From a virus: a stretch of 47,300 nucleotides of DNA. Position 1 is the first letter of the stretch. Each line of letters starts with the position of its first letter. Under the pieces are notes generated by a model. The model was given only the letters and a program-made list of their open reading frames with translations, had not been told where the DNA came from and did not search any database. The translations under genes were made by a program, and so were the position numbers. Below, one piece after another: positions 7,599-15,992 of the stretch. Location: IMG/VR virus record IMGVR_UViG_3300005836_000009, positions 1 through 47,300 of that record, one strand, 5' to 3'.

Positions 7599-8741
7599 TT
7601 GAGAATAGCAAATATATTAATTAGTGATGTGTGGGGCGATGTAACGCCGGAAGCATTAAATAGGGGAATCGGTGGTAGAGAAGGAGCTATGATCTATCTT
7701 TCCCGCGAATGGGCAAAGATGGGCCATGAAGTTACTAACTTCGTTAATATAGAAGAGAGTAGTAGGTTTGTTGAACCCTTAAATGAGGAAGATAACTCTT
7801 GGCAATATCAAGGGTTAAATATGAATGGCTATCACGAATATGTACCTTTAAATCTAACTCGTCCCATGCTTGCTAATTTCCCTTGGGATGTAGCTATTGC
7901 TTGGGAATGTCCTAGCACTTTTGAAGATCCACGCATTCTTGAAAATATTAAATTAAAGATTTGCGAAATGCAGGTTTGCCATCTATCTATTCGAGAAACT
8001 GAAGCCGCAAGAAAATATTGTGACTATGTTGCAACATTATCACAGTGGCATAAGAATTTTATGTTACATCAGGGGCTTGAAATGGATGAAGACAAAGTTA
8101 TAGTCCTTCCAAACGGTGTAGATATAACTAAATACCCTGAACCTGAATATGGAAGAAAGTTCGACCGGGCTCCACGTTTTGTCTATTCTTCTTCGCCAGA
8201 TAGAGGATTATGGCCGCTTTTAAAGACTTGGACCAAGGTTAGAGAAGATTTTGCTGAAGCAGAATTACTTGTAGGATATGGAGTTAAGAAATGGACCGAC
8301 CAGAATAGATGGTCGCATGGCCGACAAGGAGAAATGGCTGTAGAAATTGAACAATTAATGAAACAATCTGGCGTTAAAGATATAGGGAAGATCGGGCAAG
8401 ATGCTTTAGCTCGGCTTCAAATAAATGCTGATGCCTGGATCTATCCTCTTGATGCGATGAACTCAACAGAGTCAGGTTGTATTACTGCTGTAGAGAATGC
8501 TGCTGCTGGCAATCCTATAATTACTACAGATTGTGATTGTATGGCTACAGAATTTGGTAGTATCGGTCGAATAGTTGATATGCCCTTTGAAGAAGAGCTA
8601 TTCTATGATGCTGTCAAAGACGTATTAACAGATGATGAGTATTATACTAACTTACAACGAAAGGGACGAAAATTTGCCGAATCTAGAGACTGGTCAAAAA
8701 TTGCTAATCAGTGGACAGATTTATTTAGACAACGTGTTTGA
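7599..8741 (+). CDS. GT4-type (GT-B fold) glycosyltransferase
   Basis: This 380-residue enzyme should move a sugar from a nucleotide donor to an unknown acceptor. TTG at 7599, preceded by AAGGGAG, is the best start because the protein then begins MRIANILISDVWG, a normal first strand; the frame is open further upstream but lacks a ribosome site. An N-terminal GGREGAMIYLSREWAKMG segment matches the acceptor lobe. The donor lobe has a YSSSPDRGLWPLL segment and the E-x7-E motif ESGCITAVENAAAG. The donor lobe is clearly related to that of the fused enzyme at 37407-39719, so the two are paralogues. It ends in a 17-base convergent overlap with the minus-strand gene. Confidence 0.85.
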   Translation: MRIANILISDVWGDVTPEALNRGIGGREGAMIYLSREWAKMGHEVTNFVNIEESSRFVEPLNEEDNSWQYQGLNMNGYHEYVPLNLTRPMLANFPWDVAIAWECPSTFEDPRILENIKLKICEMQVCHLSIRETEAARKYCDYVATLSQWHKNFMLHQGLEMDEDKVIVLPNGVDITKYPEPEYGRKFDRAPRFVYSSSPDRGLWPLLKTWTKVREDFAEAELLVGYGVKKWTDQNRWSHGRQGEMAVEIEQLMKQSGVKDIGKIGQDALARLQINADAWIYPLDAMNSTESGCITAVENAAAGNPIITTDCDCMATEFGSIGRIVDMPFEEELFYDAVKDVLTDDEYYTNLQRKGRKFAESRDWSKIANQWTDLFRQRV

Positions 8742-9213
8742 GAAGCTTGCGGTCAGTTTTAAATCTTTGTTTCTGAGCCGTCGAAACTAATTGTCTTAAA
8801 TAAAGTCTCTCTTCATAAGAGAGATGTTTAAGACCGTTTCGTTGGCTCTTTATATTCTTTGGACCAATACTAATTTTCTCTTTTGGAATTTCCGAATGAG
8901 CTCGGAAGATATTTAAGAATGTTTTCTTATATATTCTTTTCCTTTTACCATTAGTCAAGTCTTTTATATATTCAACATTAAGATTAGTATCTTTAGATAC
9001 TTCACTAATATTTTTTGTCTCTAATAATTTATTTAGTAGAGGAACAAAAACATCTGCCGGAATAGTTGTAGAATTGGCCAAGGAGCGACAAGTCTTACAT
9101 CTTGATAATGGCTTGCCTTCCCTTGGCCCTGTTTTATTAACAGTAAATTCTGTAATCGGAACTAAAGCTCCGCCGGGGGGATGAAATTGCCCTCGACAAA
9201 GCTTACTCTCCAT
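8725..9213 (-). CDS. zinc-binding and helix-turn-helix-like DNA-binding protein
   Basis: A 162-residue basic protein. The N-terminal 45 residues contain a Cys, a His and a later RCKTC pair, a variant of the phage C-x2-C...CKxC zinc finger with the first pair altered to Cys-x4-His. The middle (SEVSKDTNLNVEYIKDLTNG) resembles the recognition region of an XRE-type helix-turn-helix. So it is probably a regulator or DNA-associated factor. Its ATG lies 8 bases inside the end of the upstream gene, so it is the last gene of a five-gene minus-strand unit. It is too cysteine-poor for WhiB. Target unknown. Confidence 0.55.
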   Translation of the reverse strand: MESKLCRGQFHPPGGALVPITEFTVNKTGPREGKPLSRCKTCRSLANSTTIPADVFVPLLNKLLETKNISEVSKDTNLNVEYIKDLTNGKRKRIYKKTFLNIFRAHSEIPKEKISIGPKNIKSQRNGLKHLSYEERLYLRQLVSTAQKQRFKTDRKLLKHVV

Positions 9214-9700
9214 TGGCCTCTTCCCACAAAACTAATGCTATAAGAGCATAGTTTGCTAGATCAAGAAATGAATCTCTTACAGATTCATTTTCTAGTGTTC
9301 CTGTTTTTGCATAACGCTTGATACGAACCATTTTGTCATTGCCCCTATTTATTGCACTCTTCCAAGGTTCAATACCAAATTCTTCCCCTTCACGTACATT
9401 CATAAATGGATCTTCAAATGATCCATAATCTGCTCCTTTGGCATGATGAAGCTTTTTGACTTCTGCTAAAGCGTCATAGAATTTTTGTGTAAGAGGGTGT
9501 AATGCAGCGGTTGTCATTGACAATACTGCCGCTCTTACTGTTTTATCTATATTTCTTATAACTTCTTTATCGTCTTCAACTGTACCGCCTTCATTCTCAA
9601 AAGATTCTTGTCCTTCATCTTTCGGAAATAAATTACTAATACTAAGTTTTGACACTAACACTCCGTTTCTTAAGTTTTTGTCGCATACTATGGTTTCCAA
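9203..9700 (-). CDS. DUF1599 / Nmad1-like (nucleotide modification associated) protein
   Basis: The C-terminal 90 residues match the phage DUF1599 family, also named nucleotide modification associated domain 1: KKLHHAKGADYGSFEDPF, then NRGNDKMVRIKRYAKTG, then SFLDLANYALIALVLWEE. The pattern is alpha-helical and MazG-like. The family is linked by neighbourhood to phages with altered bases or to nucleotide pool control; its chemistry is not settled. The longest frame starts at TTG 9700 without a ribosome site; a GTG at 9655 has GGAG 5 bases before it and may be the true start (150 residues). It sits beside a DnaQ-like exonuclease, consistent with DNA metabolism. Confidence 0.7.
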   Translation of the reverse strand: METIVCDKNLRNGVLVSKLSISNLFPKDEGQESFENEGGTVEDDKEVIRNIDKTVRAAVLSMTTAALHPLTQKFYDALAEVKKLHHAKGADYGSFEDPFMNVREGEEFGIEPWKSAINRGNDKMVRIKRYAKTGTLENESVRDSFLDLANYALIALVLWEEANGE

Positions 9701-10290
9701 ATTTTAATTGGAATTGATTTTTCTGACTTACATTCGCGATAAAATGTTTCAAGACCGAGAGCGCATTCAACATCAGTTAGATTATATTCTTTCATTATTG
9801 ACCATTCTTCTTTATCCCCTTGCGCAATTCTTCTCCAGTTTGGAGAACCAATTTTTGCTTTAATTGGCCAGCCAAGTCTATATGCTCTATCACATCTTTC
9901 CGCAAGTCCATTTCTAGCTGCTCCGCCCCACTTATATTTGCCCATTGTATCTAGAACAAACATCTCAGGTAATTCATAATCTGTGCCTAAATCTGGATGT
10001 TCCCCTAATAGGCCATTTAAAAGTCCTACATCATAAGAAGCATTATGAGCAACAACTACATTCTCAATAATGGCACTTCTTACTTCAAGTAAATCTCCTG
10101 CTGCAAATATCCCTGGTCTTCTATCTAATGCTTCAATATAGTGCAAATCATCATGCGTCCCATATCCAATACATAGAGCTAATTTATGTTTTGCTGCACC
10201 ATACCATGTTCCAGTTGGATCAGGTAAAGCTTCAAGATCAAGACCAATTTTTAAATCAGCAAATTTTCTCTTGGATATTTTAATTTTCAT
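9688..10290 (-). CDS. DnaQ-like 3'-5' exonuclease (DEDD, RNase H fold)
   Basis: With the ATG at 10290 the protein has 200 residues. It shows the three exonuclease motifs in order: GLDLEA (Asp and Glu that bind metal) near residue 18, VVAHNASYDVGLL for motif II, and YNLTDVECALGL for motif III with its Tyr and Asp. This fits a stand-alone DEDDy exonuclease acting in DNA repair, replication or end processing. The frame is open to a TTG at 10335, but ATG 10290 overlaps the end of the upstream gene as others do here and follows GAAGAAG. It is co-transcribed with the Nmad1-like gene. Confidence 0.8.
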   Translation of the reverse strand: MKIKISKRKFADLKIGLDLEALPDPTGTWYGAAKHKLALCIGYGTHDDLHYIEALDRRPGIFAAGDLLEVRSAIIENVVVAHNASYDVGLLNGLLGEHPDLGTDYELPEMFVLDTMGKYKWGGAARNGLAERCDRAYRLGWPIKAKIGSPNWRRIAQGDKEEWSIMKEYNLTDVECALGLETFYRECKSEKSIPIKIWKP

Positions 10291-10471
10291 CTTCTTCAAC
10301 AATGAATTCGGGGAGCTCAAGCTGTTCAGCGGCAACTAAACCTAGTTTTTCAACTTCAGGAAGAAGAATATCGAATTCCCAATCAATATCTTCTAGCCTA
10401 GTTTTGAGTCTACGTTCTGCTCTTCTAATCGCCAAAAGCTTCTTTTTAGCTCTAGCAAGTTCATTTGACAT
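10280..10471 (-). CDS. 63-residue helical hypothetical protein
   Basis: A small, highly charged protein whose first 35 residues are rich in Lys, Arg, Leu and Glu and should form one long helix or coiled coil. The end is very acidic. It overlaps its neighbours at both ends by about 11 bases, so it is translated as part of the minus-strand unit. It has no metal-binding or membrane motif. It may assist the exonuclease encoded directly after it, but this is only neighbourhood inference. Confidence 0.5.
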   Translation of the reverse strand: MSNELARAKKKLLAIRRAERRLKTRLEDIDWEFDILLPEVEKLGLVAAEQLELPEFIVEEDEN

Positions 10472-10841
10472 TCTGTAACTCCTCTAGTTGATTAATAATC
10501 TGGACCTTCATTTTTCTAAGTAAATATTTTCTTTTACTTACATAATACTTGGGAGTATTTTCATATATTTTTCTTGTTTTTTTCCCATTTTCTGTTCTTA
10601 CATATCTCTTCTGTTGTTCTCTTCTTTTTTGCTTTCCTTTTTCAGACGATCTATACTTTTTATCTCCGCGCTTTCTTCTAGCTTTCCCTGCTGGTGTCTG
10701 ATTGTATGCATTTTCAGTTTCTCTTCTTAACCTCATACAACGCCATGTACCACCCTTTTCTCTTCTTTTGTCTAATTTCCAAACTTTCTCTTCACCGCAA
10801 TGATCACAAATTGGTGGTTTTTCAGTAATTTCAGTAGTCAT
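10461..10841 (-). CDS. basic protein with zinc finger and 17-residue repeats
   Basis: First gene of the minus-strand unit, 126 residues. The N-terminus has CDHCGEEKVW and a later Cys, a probable zinc-binding site. Then come three repeats of 17 residues, each starting Y-x-x-(T/S)-x-x-G-K and continuing with Arg/Lys-rich sequence. Similar repeats occur in phage zinc-finger proteins that accompany HNH nucleases, but no HNH triad is visible here. The charge suggests DNA or RNA binding. No Shine-Dalgarno precedes the ATG, and a TANNNT-like box (TATTAT, 10855-10850) would start RNA within about 2 bases of it, so it may be leaderless. Confidence 0.55.
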   Translation of the reverse strand: MTTEITEKPPICDHCGEEKVWKLDKRREKGGTWRCMRLRRETENAYNQTPAGKARRKRGDKKYRSSEKGKQKRREQQKRYVRTENGKKTRKIYENTPKYYVSKRKYLLRKMKVQIINQLEELQNVK

Positions 10842-10889
10842 TAATGTTTATAATACTAAATGTAATCGTAACCGCACGACACAGTTTGT
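10842..10889. promoter_or_regulatory. divergent promoter region
   Basis: The 48-base gap separates the minus-strand unit from the plus-strand head operon, so it must hold promoters for both unless transcription reads through. On the plus strand TATAAT is at 10849-10854. On the minus strand TATTAT reads from 10855 to 10850. The two -10 candidates overlap, so the promoters would compete. No good -35 was seen for either. Confidence 0.5.
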
Positions 10890-11123
10890 ATGAGAGAAAA
10901 ATCAAAACTTATTAATGGTAGAAACATGACTTGTCCTCGCTGCAAAAAACAGCATGACATTCTTCAGTATACCCGTATGGTAGAGAGTCCCGAATTTCAA
11001 CACGAAACAACTCCCATATATAAGTGTCCCTCCTGTAAGTGGTTATTTGCACCAGCCGACAATTTAATTTTCGAGGTACTCAGTGAGAGACTAAAGCTCA
11101 TTGAAATCCCTGAAAGTGAGTAA
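10890..11123 (+). CDS. small zinc-ribbon protein
   Basis: A 77-residue protein with CPRC at residues 15-18 and CPSC about 30 residues later, followed by a short hydrophobic stretch; this is a four-cysteine zinc ribbon. It is the first gene of the late head operon and ends only 5 bases before the protease gene. No ribosome site precedes ATG 10890 or the internal ATG at 10926. Zinc ribbons at this place could act in late gene control or in head assembly; I cannot tell which. Confidence 0.55.
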   Translation: MREKSKLINGRNMTCPRCKKQHDILQYTRMVESPEFQHETTPIYKCPSCKWLFAPADNLIFEVLSERLKLIEIPESE

Positions 11124-11128
11124 TTTGC

Positions 11129-12985
11129 ATGTCAGAGAATATTAGCACAGAAGAGCTAGATCTGCAAGAGATTGAAGAATATCTTAACGTAGCCTTCTCA
11201 AATGGTTTCTCCAAGGGGACAGCCAATGTTTCCCCGCATGATATGAAGAAGCTTGCTCCTCTGCTCAAGCATTACGGAAAGATGGCTCATCCATTTCGAG
11301 CCTGTGTTAGAGATAATAGAAAAAGATTTGGTCCTTTAACTGAAAAATATTGTGCGGTATTAAAAGATCTTATAAAAGGAACCACCTCTTGGCGCTCAAC
11401 AGAGCGCAAAAAGAATCTTTCTGAAGTCGAAATGAATGAATTTGTTCTCCACTGGGAAGACTATCCAGATAATTATATAGATGAATTCGTTGAAAGTCTA
11501 GCAAATTTGACAGAAGAAGATGTTAAACTACTGTTAAGTAATGATGATAATGAGGAAAATATGACAGAAGTTGATTTGGCAGCAGGAGATGTAGCGTGGT
11601 CTTCTGATGGTGGCTGGAACGATATTCGCAGCCAGCTTGAAAATGAACTCAATGATCAGTCGCAAATGGGCGGCATGGATTATTGGGTAGTTGATGTTAA
11701 AGGCAATGAGGCTTTAGTTTGCGAAAAAGGTTCAGATTATTATGTTGTACCGTTTTCGGTTGACAAGAAGGGTGAAACTACTTTAAGCCAAGAATCAGAT
11801 TGGAAGCCAGTCGAAAAAGCTTGGGTAGAAAGCAATGTTAATATGAGTGATTTTTCAGAATTTGTAGCAGAACTTTACTTCACCGATAACAAGGGTAACG
11901 CTGCTGATAGTGATGGCCTTGTTTGGAAGACCTTTATGCGCGAAGGCACTTGGAAGTTTTCGCCTGGAAGCGGAAAGGTCGTTCCTAAGCCTCTTACAAT
12001 TGTGAAGAGTGGCAAGTCAGATCCTCAGAAACTTGTTATTTCAATGGCTGATATTAAAAAGAATTTTGAAACTGGAGCAATTCAGCACGTTACTGTTCCG
12101 CTAAGCCATGAAGATAAGGTCAATGAGAATACTGGTTTTGTGAAGAAGATGCGCTTTGGCAAAGATGATAAGGGTCGCACGACTCTTGAAGCGGCTATTG
12201 ATTTCACTGAACCAGATATTAAGGAAAAAATTGATCGCGGTACTATTCCAAATGTAAGTGGAGGAGTCCACTTCAACTATATTGACAAAGAATCAGGGAA
12301 AAAGTTTACTTCCGTTCTCGGGCACTTGGCATTAACGCCTAAGCCTTGGCTCGGCGGAATGGCTCCCTTTGGTGTAAAAACTTCTGAGAACCTAAACGTA
12401 GTCGGATTTTCAGAAGAACCGCAAACAACCTCAGACCTAGACATAGAAGGAGGTGTAGAGGAAACAATGACTACTATAGTCGAACAGACATTCGATGAAA
12501 CGACAGATGACAATGCCGATACTTTCCTTCAGGAGCTAGGGCTTTCTGAGGACGAGGTTAAGGCTAGACTTTCTCGCTATGATGAACTAGAGCAGGAAGC
12601 TAAGGCCAACAGAATTGATCAGAAGGTGCGTGATTGGGAAGGCGAGAAGAAGTCGCCAGCTCTTATTGCCGCAGCTAAGGATATTCTGATGGCAGACGAA
12701 GGTGCAGCAGTTCTGAATCTCTCGGAAGAGGGCAAGGAAGTTGCGCTTACCGCATCTGACATTGTAGAGCGTCTTGTTGAGGCTGCTCCTACTGTTGCTC
12801 TTGCTGATGATCCTATCACAGACAAGGATGCAGAAGGAACCGCCCCACCGGATGACGCAACAGAGGAAAATCTTTCAGACGATATTAAGTCTGAAGCTCG
12901 TAGACTTTTCCTTTATGAAAGATATTCAGAGGATGACGCAATTGCCGAGGCAGTTCGTCGTTCTGAAGAAAAGACAACCGCGTAA
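11129..12985 (+). CDS. capsid maturation protease fused to scaffold
   Basis: A 618-residue protein in three parts. Residues 1-90 hold a helical segment with KHYGKMAHPFRACVRDN, common at the start of actinophage prohead proteases. The middle (about 270-420) is the protease: VTVPLSHEDK, ending in the expected His region, and GTIPNVSGGVHF with the candidate nucleophile Ser, as in the Mu gpI-type head proteases. The last 150 residues are acidic and helical, typical of scaffold. It cleaves the scaffold and often the capsid protein inside the prohead. A decoration and a capsid gene follow directly, as expected. Active residues are inferred by motif position. Confidence 0.8.
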   Translation: MSENISTEELDLQEIEEYLNVAFSNGFSKGTANVSPHDMKKLAPLLKHYGKMAHPFRACVRDNRKRFGPLTEKYCAVLKDLIKGTTSWRSTERKKNLSEVEMNEFVLHWEDYPDNYIDEFVESLANLTEEDVKLLLSNDDNEENMTEVDLAAGDVAWSSDGGWNDIRSQLENELNDQSQMGGMDYWVVDVKGNEALVCEKGSDYYVVPFSVDKKGETTLSQESDWKPVEKAWVESNVNMSDFSEFVAELYFTDNKGNAADSDGLVWKTFMREGTWKFSPGSGKVVPKPLTIVKSGKSDPQKLVISMADIKKNFETGAIQHVTVPLSHEDKVNENTGFVKKMRFGKDDKGRTTLEAAIDFTEPDIKEKIDRGTIPNVSGGVHFNYIDKESGKKFTSVLGHLALTPKPWLGGMAPFGVKTSENLNVVGFSEEPQTTSDLDIEGGVEETMTTIVEQTFDETTDDNADTFLQELGLSEDEVKARLSRYDELEQEAKANRIDQKVRDWEGEKKSPALIAAAKDILMADEGAAVLNLSEEGKEVALTASDIVERLVEAAPTVALADDPITDKDAEGTAPPDDATEENLSDDIKSEARRLFLYERYSEDDAIAEAVRRSEEKTTA

Positions 12986-13002
12986 GGAGGAGGTGAAGAT
13001 AG

Positions 13003-13392
13003 ATGCCATTCGGAACATCAAAAAGTGCATCATACTCAGATAAAGAAATTCTGAAGTATGCAACGCCACTTGGACCTAGAAAGTCCGTCGTACTAGACGC
13101 GCAGAACTGGCCTGTAGATCCAGAAGCCACATCTGCACGTTATGTAGTACCCGCTGGAACTATTCTTAAGTTTTCAATTACCAATGCGAAAGCAATGGTG
13201 CCTTTCGACGGCTCTGGCTCAGTAAAGGGCATCTTGGCTGCGCCTATTGACCTCGTTGCGCGAGCAACTTCGGCAATGGAACCCGCAGCTATGTTTTTCC
13301 ACGGTGTAGTTTTTGCAACCAGCGCTCTTGTTGGTTTCACCAACTATGCATCAGCCGTTGTAAATACACTCAACACATGCAAGTTCGAATAA
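13003..13392 (+). CDS. head decoration protein (lambda gpD-like)
   Basis: A 129-residue protein placed between protease/scaffold and major capsid, where lambda-type gpD proteins lie. It carries an N-terminal flexible segment, then YVVPAGTILKFSITNA and a GILAAPIDL strand typical of the gpD-like beta-tulip fold. It would sit as trimers on the capsid surface and stabilise it. The ribosome site GGAGGAGGTGA (12987-12997) is as strong as possible and is repeated before the capsid gene, consistent with equal copy numbers. Like the capsid protein it begins Met-Pro-Phe. Confidence 0.8.
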   Translation: MPFGTSKSASYSDKEILKYATPLGPRKSVVLDAQNWPVDPEATSARYVVPAGTILKFSITNAKAMVPFDGSGSVKGILAAPIDLVARATSAMEPAAMFFHGVVFATSALVGFTNYASAVVNTLNTCKFE

Positions 13393-13409
13393 AGGAGGAG
13401 GTGAAGTAA

Positions 13410-14495
13410 ATGCCGTTTAAAACATTTGACGTTTGGGATCAAGCCGCTCTGACTGATGAGATTCGTCGCCCACCGGAGGGTCGTGCCCCTGGTGCAGCAG
13501 AAGACGCTTCCGTTAGACTTGGTGAGCAGATTGCTCCTAGCAAGCCAACTTATGAAACCGTAGTCAAGGTCAATGTACAGGAGATTAAGCCGTTTGGTAT
13601 TGGTCAATTCCGTGCATGGGATGCTTCAGTTCCTCTCTTCAAGCCAGAAAACGTTTGGACAGAAGTTCTCATGGAGCTCGTACTCCTTGACGAACAGGAA
13701 AGAATTAAGGAATCCGAATGGAGAAAGCTTAATTCGCCAAGCGAAGAAGAAAGAAGAAGCGCTGGTGTTCAGCTCGTTGATAAGGGTAGAATCCTTAAGC
13801 TAAGAAACGAGAGAGCAGTAGAGTGGATGCGCTGGAAGCTTTTCGCTGACCAGCTAGTTATTCCGTTCGAGAACGGAACAGAACTCCCAGTTGCCGCAGG
13901 AATTCAGGCTTCTCACAAGCCTTATGTTGCTGTTTCTTGGGCAGACACTACGAACGCCGATCCAGTAGCAGACATTCAGGCATTCTCTGAATTGCTTGCT
14001 GATGATACTGGTTTTTATGGTCGTCATGTTCACATGAACAGTAAGACCTATAACTACCTTATCTACAACAGCAAGATCAAGAATGCTATTAACTTCTACG
14101 CATCAGGCTCAAATAGTATTCTGCGCCCACGCAAGGAGGATATTCTCAACCTCTTTGAGACATTCTCACAGTCGCTCGATATCAATATCTATGATAATGG
14201 TTATCGTGTAGCTGGAGAAGCTGGCATTGGTCGTCCATCATTGACTAAGTACCTACCAGATGGTTACATTCTTGTAACTACTGACTATGTTCTTGATGGT
14301 GTGAACATTGCTGATACTCTTGACGGAGTGGTTTCCGTTTCGTCTGCTTGGAATGAAATTCAGCTCCAGCAGGGTCTACAGGCAGAAATGCTCGTTGACC
14401 ACGAATCTAAGAACCATCTTCTTAGAGTTGCAAGCGCACACATGCCTAGAATCCTTATCCCTGACGCTTTCGTTTGGGCCAAGGTAGTTCTTTAA
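13410..14495 (+). CDS. major capsid protein (gpE family)
   Basis: The 361-residue length and the pattern fit phage major capsid protein E (HK97 fold). Visible landmarks are the early helix region ending in PPEGRAPG, the long charged helix LLDEQERIKESEWRKL, a spine-helix region near AFSELLADDTG, and the C-terminal P-domain strand VSVSSAWNEIQLQQG. Order and spacing (protease-scaffold, decoration, capsid, connectors) support it strongly. The ribosome site matches the one before the decoration gene over 15 bases. It forms the icosahedral shell. No extra Ig-like domain is seen. Confidence 0.9.
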   Translation: MPFKTFDVWDQAALTDEIRRPPEGRAPGAAEDASVRLGEQIAPSKPTYETVVKVNVQEIKPFGIGQFRAWDASVPLFKPENVWTEVLMELVLLDEQERIKESEWRKLNSPSEEERRSAGVQLVDKGRILKLRNERAVEWMRWKLFADQLVIPFENGTELPVAAGIQASHKPYVAVSWADTTNADPVADIQAFSELLADDTGFYGRHVHMNSKTYNYLIYNSKIKNAINFYASGSNSILRPRKEDILNLFETFSQSLDINIYDNGYRVAGEAGIGRPSLTKYLPDGYILVTTDYVLDGVNIADTLDGVVSVSSAWNEIQLQQGLQAEMLVDHESKNHLLRVASAHMPRILIPDAFVWAKVVL

Positions 14496-14515
14496 GTAAA
14501 GGAGAATGATCAATA

Positions 14516-14845
14516 ATGGCAATAGCCGAAAAGGTAGCCTTCGCAGAAACCGCGATTACAGTTCATGTAAAACGCGCGAGCGAACCTAGCTTACTCCCCG
14601 ATGGGGAAGAAGTATGGGATGTTGAATCTAAGATAATGCTCCCTGGTGAAATAATGTCGCTCTCCGAAATGCCACCATACTTGAGTGATGCAGTTAAAGG
14701 AGGACATGTTGCGGGGTTAAAAGCTTTAACTCCGACACAAGCTAAGCAGAGAACTGAGTCCTATAACGAAATTATGGGACTCAGTTCTCCTGCTGAAGCG
14801 ACAGAACAGGAAGAAGATTCTGAATTTCCGCCAGAAGAAATTTAA
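14516..14845 (+). CDS. hypothetical head-proximal protein
   Basis: A 109-residue acidic protein between capsid and connector genes. The first 45 residues look beta-rich (ITVHVKRAS, then EVWDVESKIMLPGEIM). The end is Glu-rich and probably disordered. A good AAAGGAG site precedes the ATG. Small proteins at this place often are head fibres, minor decoration or connector helpers. There is no family-specific motif, so I leave the function open. Confidence 0.55.
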   Translation: MAIAEKVAFAETAITVHVKRASEPSLLPDGEEVWDVESKIMLPGEIMSLSEMPPYLSDAVKGGHVAGLKALTPTQAKQRTESYNEIMGLSSPAEATEQEEDSEFPPEEI

Positions 14846-14860
14846 ATAGAGAGGCCCATC

Positions 14861-15394
14861 GTGGGTACAATAGCCAACATCGTAAAACAATATGTACCCG
14901 CGAGCTATGCAGCATTAGTCGGGGCGACAAATTCATACTATGGCCCCGATGAATTGCAGAGTTTGGCTGACTATGTAAAATTTAGACTTTATAATACTGT
15001 TGTCGCAGAGGCTTCTGAGGCAGCAGTTTATAATGTTCAGGAACAAAGATTGCTTGGTATATTAACTACCTTGCAATTTATTCCTGCCGCAGTTGATTAT
15101 TGGAGCGATCAGCTTGCTTCAACTGCCACTACTGGAACTAATGAAAATGATTCATTCTTTGACCATAGACCGGATCTTTGGAAAATCTTTGATCGTCTTA
15201 CTACAGAAGCAGTAGCTCTTGGTGCTGATGTTGGCATCAATATTTATGCTGCTCGCGGAGTAGTTCCTAGAGTTTCTTACGGAGATAATGGTAGAAATAT
15301 CCTTATTACCGAAGATCCTCAGAATTGGCTAGCAATGGACGATAGAAATATTCAAGAAGATACTTCTATGATATGGAGCAATGTGATTAAGTAA
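14861..15394 (+). CDS. head-tail connector (adaptor-like) protein
   Basis: A 177-residue, mainly helical protein following the capsid gene in the normal place of the first connector (gp6/gp15-like adaptor). The segment DELQSLADYVKFRLYNTV fits the first helices of such adaptors. The start is GTG 14861 with AGAGG upstream, and the stop overlaps the ATG of the next gene (TAATGG). It would bind under the portal ring and prepare it for tail joining. The portal itself is encoded 25 kb away on the other strand. The assignment rests mostly on gene order and helical make-up. Confidence 0.6.
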   Translation: MGTIANIVKQYVPASYAALVGATNSYYGPDELQSLADYVKFRLYNTVVAEASEAAVYNVQEQRLLGILTTLQFIPAAVDYWSDQLASTATTGTNENDSFFDHRPDLWKIFDRLTTEAVALGADVGINIYAARGVVPRVSYGDNGRNILITEDPQNWLAMDDRNIQEDTSMIWSNVIK

Positions 15395-15975
15395 TGGAAC
15401 TTACAACCAGACTTGGAACAGAAGTTATTCAGAGACAAGCTCTGATTGTTCTTTTTAACTACTTAAATGACACAATTGCAGCTATGAATCAAACTTGGGC
15501 AGTTGAAGATGATGAATTTTGGGCCGCTCTTAATAGAGGAAATGAAGAATGGTTTGTAGAACCAGTTGAAGATACAAACTTTTATGCCGGAACTATTCCA
15601 TCTCTTATTAATTCATCAATAGACCATTATCCAAATGTTGCCACTATTTGTTATATAGCCAGCCCCCCAAGTTCAACTGATGATGACGGGGAGTTATATC
15701 AAAATATTTTAGCAATTGAAGTAATGGTTAAGTCTATTAATTCAGAACAAGAGGTTAATTCAAGAATTCAAAAAACTCTTGATGCAGTACATTTAACTTT
15801 TATGAATTCTCTTGAAAATAGAACGTTAAATAATACAGTTCCTAAATTAAATGCTCCCAGACAGAGTGTTGGTGATGTATTTATTAGAAGAGAAAAAACA
15901 AGCCAAGGCCCAACTTGGTATTGGCAAGGTGGGTCATTAGAATATGTTGTTTCAAAGTTCGTTGATTTTAACTAA
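15394..15975 (+). CDS. neck or tail-terminator-like protein
   Basis: A 193-residue protein directly before the major tail protein. The first half has a long helix and Trp-rich acidic loops. The second half has the strand-helix pattern ILAIEVMVKSINSEQEVNSR and then HLTFMNSL, as in tail terminator or completion proteins, which cap the tail tube and join it to the head. Translation is coupled to the connector by a one-base overlap. Head-closure function is the main alternative. Confidence comes from order and predicted fold, not from a signature motif. Confidence 0.55.
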   Translation: MELTTRLGTEVIQRQALIVLFNYLNDTIAAMNQTWAVEDDEFWAALNRGNEEWFVEPVEDTNFYAGTIPSLINSSIDHYPNVATICYIASPPSSTDDDGELYQNILAIEVMVKSINSEQEVNSRIQKTLDAVHLTFMNSLENRTLNNTVPKLNAPRQSVGDVFIRREKTSQGPTWYWQGGSLEYVVSKFVDFN

Positions 15976-15992
15976 ATCTTATGGTATTTTCA

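Noticed and set aside
8725-9213. WhiB-type iron-sulphur regulator
   Set aside because: The conserved four-cysteine pattern and the G-V/I-W-G-G turn are absent; only three Cys and one His are suitably placed.
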